A DNA stretch of 9,334 nt. It comes from Woeseiaceae bacterium (GTDB taxonomy: Bacteria; Pseudomonadota; Gammaproteobacteria; Steroidobacterales; Woeseiaceae). The translations under genes were made by a program, and so were the position numbers. Shown piece after piece: positions 4,800-9,334 of this stretch. The stretch lies in the NCBI GenBank assembly GCA_013138675.1, contig WTCH01000354.1:1-9334 (forward strand), given 5' to 3'. How positions within the stretch are numbered: position 1 is the first letter of the stretch; each line of letters opens with the position of its first letter. The notes beneath the pieces are model-generated. The model saw only the letters and a list, made by a program, of their open reading frames with translations, was not told the DNA's origin and did not search any database.

Positions 4800-6929
4800 A
4801 TGATTACCCGCCTTATCAATGAGCTGCAACACCGGCGCGTATTTCGCAGCGTCGCCGCATATGCCGTTGTGGCATGGATTGCGGTGGAGGCCGCCGATGT
4901 GATTTTCCCGGCGCTGGGTGTTCCGGAAGCAGCGCTTACGTGGCTGATCGTGATTGCTCTCGTGGGATTTCCGATAGTCGCAGTTCTGGCATGGCTTTAC
5001 GACGTAACGTCGGAAGGCGTCGTGCCGGGTACACCAGCCCCGGAGTCAACAAATGGCCTTAGCCGACTGTCACAAATCTCCAGTTGGTTGCTTGTCCTGG
5101 TGCTCGCCGCGGCGGTCGCATACCTTTCAGTTCGTCTGTATTCACAGGCGGGCGACGAAAGCACTCTTTTGCGAGGCAAATCGGTCGCGGTACTGCCGTT
5201 CAAAAACATCGCCGCAGATGAATCGACAAATAATGTCTACTTCAGCGATGGCGTAGCTGAGGAAATTCTCAGCGGTCTGTCGGACGTCGAGGGATTGCGC
5301 GTGGCAGCAAGAACGTCTTCGTTTGCGTATCGAGACAACGTAAATATTCGTGAAGTTGGCGAAACGCTGAATGTATCGACCGTACTGGAGGGCAGTGTTC
5401 GCATGGATCAGGATGCCGAACATGTACGCATTACGGCTCAGCTAATCGAAACCGAAAGCGGATTTCAGCTCTGGTCGGACACGTTTGACTATGAGCTGGA
5501 GAATGTCTTCGCGGTGCAGGATGAAATTGCCGCGGCAATTGTGCGCGAACTGGAATTGGAGTTTTCCGGACGCGAAATCGATCTTGTGCAGCCGGGGACT
5601 GCCAACGTCGAGGCGTACAAGGCTTATCTGCACGGTCGTCATTTATTGCAGCAACAGACGGTGACAGCAATCGATCAGGCAATCGGGCACTTCGATCGTG
5701 CAATAGACCTGGATCCGGACTATGCACAGGCGTACACAGGGCTTGCTGACGCATGGATTGGTAAAAGGCGAATTGGCAATTTGTCGTTGTTCGAGGCGAC
5801 TCAGCAGGCACACGATGCAATCAGTAGCGCTCTGCGGTTGAACAGTGAGCTCGCAGAGGCACAGACGTCATTAGGTCTGTGCGTGCTCGGAGCAGGAGAG
5901 CAACGTATCGCCGCGTCGCAGTTTTCCAAAGCGATCGAGCTCGACCCAAGCAACGTTGACGCCTATCTGCAGCGTGCAAACCTGTTACGCGATCAGGGAT
6001 TCCTGGCAGATGCGACGCGAGCGTATACGCAGGCCCTTGCACTTGACCCGCTCAATCCAAGAATCATTACCGAGCAAGCGATACTGACGGGGCTGCAGGG
6101 ACGCTTCGATCGTGCCTTCGAACAACTCGAGTCATTGCTCGCGAAATATCCTGAGAACCTGGCAGTCACGCTGGCCATGTCCAGGGTTGCAGCCCTGGCT
6201 GGTGAGGCCGAACGATCTCTGCGGTTTGCCCGGCAAGCACAGTCCCTGGCACCCGACAATCCCATTGCGCTGACCCGGGTGGTCGACGCCTACATTCAGC
6301 TTGGGCATCTGGATGATGCTGAAACCACCCTGAACCAGGCACGCAGCTTCGCTCCGGAGAACGAGTCTGTCATACAAGCGACGATGCGATTTTTGTTAGT
6401 GGCCGGCCGCCGTACAGAGTTGGAGACGATGACAACCCAGCGTGCGCAACAGGTTATCGACAACCCGGGGCTGACCGAATCCAAAATACGTCTGGACCGA
6501 TTGGTCTGGGCTGCCATCGGGCGCTTTTCCGACGGCGATTCAGCGGGTGCGTCCGGGCTGCTCGAAAGGGCGATGCCGGGTTCTATCTCTCTCGATCCAC
6601 ATCCGCAATCCGTTTACTACCTTGCGTTGCTGACAAAGTCACGTGTACTCGAAGAAAAAGATCAAGCGACAATTAGCGCCGCGCTGGAAAACGGTCGGGC
6701 TGCCGCAAAGAGAGTACAAGCACAGGGTTGGGGTACCGGCGACGTGGATTACGCAATGGCCGCGTTAGCTGCAGCGGGTGGTGACGTGCCAGAAGCCCTG
6801 GGTCACTTGCAAGACGCGGTGAGCAATGGTTGGCGTAGTTTCTTATTCGCAAATAGCGATCCAGCGATGGCGTCACTGCTTGAAGTCGAAGCGTATCAAG
6901 CGCTAATTCGGCAAATGGAAAAAATGTAG
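4800..6929 (+). CDS. TolB/FlgO-like domain and TPR inner-membrane protein
   Basis: 709-residue protein of the family often annotated as TPR-repeat or adenylate-cyclase-like. The N-terminus NELQHRRVFRSVAAYAVVAW leads into two hydrophobic helices (about 18-39 and 44-67), the conserved YDVTSEGV turn, and a third helix (about 94-112). Residues 126-250 form the TolB/FlgO-like domain: GKSVAVLPFKNIAADEST, YFSDGVAEEILSGLSDVEGL, VAARTSSFAYRD, VLEGSVRMDQDAEHVRITAQ, GFQLWSDTFDYELENVFAVQ, DEIAAAIV. Residues 285-540 hold several TPR units (for example AIGHFDRAIDLDPDYAQAYT, AASQFSKAIELDPSNVDAYL, DATRAYTQALALDPLNP); the C-terminus is alpha-helical with weaker TPR character. With three helices the FlgO/TPR part should face the periplasm if the N-terminus is cytoplasmic. 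Many relatives carry an N-terminal DNA-binding or cyclase domain; this one has neither, so it probably acts as a scaffold. The start ATG has no clear Shine-Dalgarno, but the N-terminal motif fits the family. Confidence 0.85.
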   Translation: MITRLINELQHRRVFRSVAAYAVVAWIAVEAADVIFPALGVPEAALTWLIVIALVGFPIVAVLAWLYDVTSEGVVPGTPAPESTNGLSRLSQISSWLLVLVLAAAVAYLSVRLYSQAGDESTLLRGKSVAVLPFKNIAADESTNNVYFSDGVAEEILSGLSDVEGLRVAARTSSFAYRDNVNIREVGETLNVSTVLEGSVRMDQDAEHVRITAQLIETESGFQLWSDTFDYELENVFAVQDEIAAAIVRELELEFSGREIDLVQPGTANVEAYKAYLHGRHLLQQQTVTAIDQAIGHFDRAIDLDPDYAQAYTGLADAWIGKRRIGNLSLFEATQQAHDAISSALRLNSELAEAQTSLGLCVLGAGEQRIAASQFSKAIELDPSNVDAYLQRANLLRDQGFLADATRAYTQALALDPLNPRIITEQAILTGLQGRFDRAFEQLESLLAKYPENLAVTLAMSRVAALAGEAERSLRFARQAQSLAPDNPIALTRVVDAYIQLGHLDDAETTLNQARSFAPENESVIQATMRFLLVAGRRTELETMTTQRAQQVIDNPGLTESKIRLDRLVWAAIGRFSDGDSAGASGLLERAMPGSISLDPHPQSVYYLALLTKSRVLEEKDQATISAALENGRAAAKRVQAQGWGTGDVDYAMAALAAAGGDVPEALGHLQDAVSNGWRSFLFANSDPAMASLLEVEAYQALIRQMEKM

Positions 6930-7000
6930 TCTACTGCTTATTTACAAACTAAATGCGCCGTTCATGCATCTAATTGTCAATGCGGCGGAAAAACAGCAGG

Positions 7001-7028
7001 TTGCCCTCAATTGGCGCCGCAAAATAAT
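7001..7028 (+). promoter_or_regulatory. Possible sigma70-type promoter for the M1 peptidase gene
   Basis: TTGCCC (7001-7006), a 16-base spacer and AATAAT (7023-7028) match the consensus at 4/6 and 5/6 positions, about 37 bases before the ATG at 7066. It lies in the 136-base gap after the TPR gene, which has no strong terminator. Chance similarity is possible. Confidence 0.3.
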
Positions 7029-7065
7029 CGTGTACATGCCTGATCCTTAAACGGGAACAAAGCCA

Positions 7066-9334
7066 ATGAAAAACAACAAACTGTTGCGGAGTATTCTCTG
7101 CACAGCGTTCCTTTCAGCCGTTCTAGCAGCTTGTTCGGGCCCTGACGACGCACCAGAGCCGGCCGCAACACAGCCGCAGCAAGCGGGCGACGAAATGGAC
7201 GCTCCAGTGGGGAGACTCGGCGATAACGTCGTGCCCACGAAGTACGCTATCGAACTGACCATCGATCCTTCCCAGGATACGTTTTCCGGTCGCGTTTCGA
7301 TTGACGTTCAAATCAGTGAGCCGACAAGCACTATCTGGATGCATGGCAAAGACCTGGATATTTCCGAGGTAACCCTGACGGACAGCGCGTCCAACCGGAT
7401 CGGAGCGTCGTTCGAAGAGCGGCTCGACTCCGGAGTGGCGCTTCTGACGCTCGAACAACCGGCCGCCGCCGGCGCAGCGAGCATTCACTTTGTCTATACA
7501 GCACCCTTTAATACCTCTGAAAATGCCTTGTTCAAGGTGGAACGAGACGGCAGACATTACGCGGTGACGCAGTTCGAACCGATCGCTGCACGCAAGGTGT
7601 TTCCAGGTTTCGATGAACCAGGATTCAAGGTGCCATTCGACCTGGCGTTCGTTACTCGTGCTGATGATGTGGCGATCACCACGACACCGGAGGCCTCTGC
7701 TGAAGCGCTCGAAAATGGCACCGTAAGGCACGTGTTCGAAACAACGCGACCACTACCGACCTATCTCATCGCGATTGCTGTTGGCCCTTATGATGTTGTG
7801 GATTACGGAATGATGCCAACGAACTCAGTGCGGAATCGTGAGGTGGGCTTGCGAGGTATTGCGGCACATGGCCAGGGTGAGAAGCTGAACTATGCGTTGA
7901 AGAATACAGACGGCATCCTGTCGGTACTCGAAGAATATTTCGGCACACCCTATCCCTACAAGAAACTGGACATCATTGCGATGCCAGAGAGTTTCGGCGG
8001 AGCAATGGAAAACGTTGGCGCGATTACCTACGACGAGTACCTCATCCTGATGGATGAAAACTCACCGCTAAGTCAACGTCGCAGTTACACGACCGTTCAT
8101 GCGCATGAAATGGGGCACATGTGGTTCGGCAATCTCGTTACCCCTGAGTGGTGGAACGACATATGGCTGAATGAAGCGTTTGCGACCTGGATAGCGAACA
8201 AAGCGGCCGACGGATACTGGCCAGAGGGCGAGTTCGATCGCCGGACACTGCAAGGAGCTCTTGGCGCGATGTCTGACGACTCCCTGGCAGCGGCAAGGCA
8301 GATTCGCGAGCCCATCGATAACAACGACAAGATCAGTGGCGCGTTCGACGGCATCACGTATCAGAAAGGCGGTGGCGTGCTTGCCATGCTGGAGCGTTAT
8401 GTCGGCGAGGAGAAATTTCAGGCTGGCGTTCGCCTGCACATGGATCGCCACCAGGACGGCACAGCTACGGCAGAGGATTTTATTTCCTCCGTGGCCGAGG
8501 GCTCGGATCGCACCGAAATAGAGGGAGTCTTCAAGTCCTTCATCGAGCACGCTGGCGTACCATTAATGTCGGTTAGCCTGAACTGCGCAGACGCAGAAAA
8601 TCCCACGCTTGAAGTTCGCCAGTCACGTTACGCACCTCTCGGATCAAGCATCGACCCCGACGCCAACGAGTGGCAGGTGCCACTATGTTTCGCGTATGAC
8701 GACGGTGGCGAGCGCAAGAGCAGTTGCACCTTGATAACCGAACGGGAGCAGACTGTCGAGCTGGACGCAGAAAGCTGTCCCGGTAGCATCATGCCTAACG
8801 CAGACGGGACCGGGTACTACCGTTTCGCACTGGACGACGCCGGGTGGCAGGCCCTTATAGAAAATGCGGCGGACCTCCCAGCGGCGGAGGCACTGGTTCT
8901 TGCCGACAGCCTCGATGCCGCTTTCCGTGCAGATCGCGTGTCCGCCGAGACGTACCTGTCCGGGCTGGCAGCGTTGGTAAATCACGATGCATGGGATGTG
9001 TCTGATGCGGCCATGACAGCTTTCGAAAACATGACCACGATCTTTGACAACGACAAGCTGCCCGTCGTTGAAAAGGCATTGCAGAAAATTGTGAAGCCTC
9101 GGTTCGAGACACTGGCAGGCACGACCGGGTCCGGTAATGAATTGCTGCAACAGAGTATGCAGCGATTCCTGATCGTTATGGCCAAGGACCAGGCGATGCG
9201 CGAGCCGCTGGCCCGACAGGCAGCGCTGCGATTGGGGCTCGACGGTGACCCTGATCCGACAGCTGCTTCGGTCAACGAACTCGAAACGATCTTCAGCATC
9301 GGTGTACAGGATATCGGCCAGCCATTTTTTGATC
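7066..9334 (+). CDS. M1-family zinc aminopeptidase lipoprotein (3' partial)
   Basis: Exported metallopeptidase of the M1 family (gluzincin, aminopeptidase N-like), which removes N-terminal residues from peptides; 756 codons are visible and the frame runs off the window end. Residues 1-22 are a lipoprotein signal with lipobox LAAC and Cys23 followed by Ser, so it is probably anchored in the outer membrane facing the periplasm. An acidic/Pro-rich linker (25-45) precedes the N-terminal beta domain (PTKYAIELTIDPSQDTFSGR, then RKVFPGFDEPGFKVPF). The catalytic domain has GGAMEN (311-316) for substrate N-terminus binding, HEMGHMWFGN (zinc His347, His351, catalytic Glu348), third zinc ligand Glu370 in WLNEAFA with exact HExxH-x18-E spacing, and catalytic Tyr432 in TYQKG. 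The region from about 500 on resembles the helical ERAP1-like C-terminal domain. HEMGH replaces the commoner HELAH, a tolerated variation. A weak Shine-Dalgarno (GGGA) precedes ATG 7066. Confidence 0.93.
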   Translation, partial: MKNNKLLRSILCTAFLSAVLAACSGPDDAPEPAATQPQQAGDEMDAPVGRLGDNVVPTKYAIELTIDPSQDTFSGRVSIDVQISEPTSTIWMHGKDLDISEVTLTDSASNRIGASFEERLDSGVALLTLEQPAAAGAASIHFVYTAPFNTSENALFKVERDGRHYAVTQFEPIAARKVFPGFDEPGFKVPFDLAFVTRADDVAITTTPEASAEALENGTVRHVFETTRPLPTYLIAIAVGPYDVVDYGMMPTNSVRNREVGLRGIAAHGQGEKLNYALKNTDGILSVLEEYFGTPYPYKKLDIIAMPESFGGAMENVGAITYDEYLILMDENSPLSQRRSYTTVHAHEMGHMWFGNLVTPEWWNDIWLNEAFATWIANKAADGYWPEGEFDRRTLQGALGAMSDDSLAAARQIREPIDNNDKISGAFDGITYQKGGGVLAMLERYVGEEKFQAGVRLHMDRHQDGTATAEDFISSVAEGSDRTEIEGVFKSFIEHAGVPLMSVSLNCADAENPTLEVRQSRYAPLGSSIDPDANEWQVPLCFAYDDGGERKSSCTLITEREQTVELDAESCPGSIMPNADGTGYYRFALDDAGWQALIENAADLPAAEALVLADSLDAAFRADRVSAETYLSGLAALVNHDAWDVSDAAMTAFENMTTIFDNDKLPVVEKALQKIVKPRFETLAGTTGSGNELLQQSMQRFLIVMAKDQAMREPLARQAALRLGLDGDPDPTAASVNELETIFSIGVQDIGQPFFD

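Noticed and set aside
4644..4832. Minus-strand 62-codon open frame in the divergent spacer.
   Set aside because: No ribosome site or recognisable motif, and it overlaps the TPR gene start; the region is better explained as promoters.
6981..7021. Inverted repeat TGCGGCG / CGCCGCA as a terminator after the TPR gene.
   Set aside because: The arms are only 7 bases with a 27-base loop and no following T-run, and it overlaps the possible promoter of the next gene.
4800..9334. TPR protein and M1 peptidase as a functional operon.
   Set aside because: The 136-base gap contains a plausible promoter, and the two families have no known joint role; same-strand adjacency alone is not enough.

Overview
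The window looks like a chromosomal segment of a gammaproteobacterium, judged from the protein families: a DUF3465 protein, an Sbal_3080-type lipoprotein with a SHOCT tail, a TolB/FlgO-like TPR membrane protein and a large M1 aminopeptidase lipoprotein. GC is moderate by eye. The combination resembles marine or sediment lineages, but no rRNA or tRNA marker is present, so the assignment is inference.

Layout. The left third (1 to about 2,860) is accessory in character. It opens inside an AbiEii-type nucleotidyltransferase toxin gene that overlaps its AbiEi-type antitoxin gene by 8 bases, in the order toxin then antitoxin. Next come a small secreted NTR/TIMP-like cysteine protein, a minus-strand remnant joining a SHOCT domain to the C-terminal winged helix of a Fic-family protein, and a DUF3465 gene. 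Two diverged direct repeats (about 57 bases; core 33/38 identical) bracket this roughly 1.4 kb cargo, one just after the antitoxin stop and one just after DUF3465.

The middle (2,862 to 4,581) holds a class V-fold PLP enzyme on the plus strand, converging on and overlapping by 8 bases a minus-strand lipoprotein gene whose SHOCT tail matches the remnant at 68/75 bases. A second short repeat (21/23 bases) lies upstream of the lipoprotein gene and also beside the remnant. Together these suggest that the remnant derives from an internally deleted copy of such a lipoprotein gene.

The right half (4,800 to the end) looks like ordinary chromosome: a 709-residue inner-membrane TolB-like/TPR protein, then a lipid-anchored M1 metallopeptidase cut by the window end. 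They share a strand with a 136-base gap and no evident functional link.

I see no CRISPR array, tRNA, rRNA, transposase or integrase gene. No clearly new multi-gene system stands out. The best leads are the toxin-first AbiE pair, the repeat-bracketed cargo, and the SHOCT/Fic mosaic.
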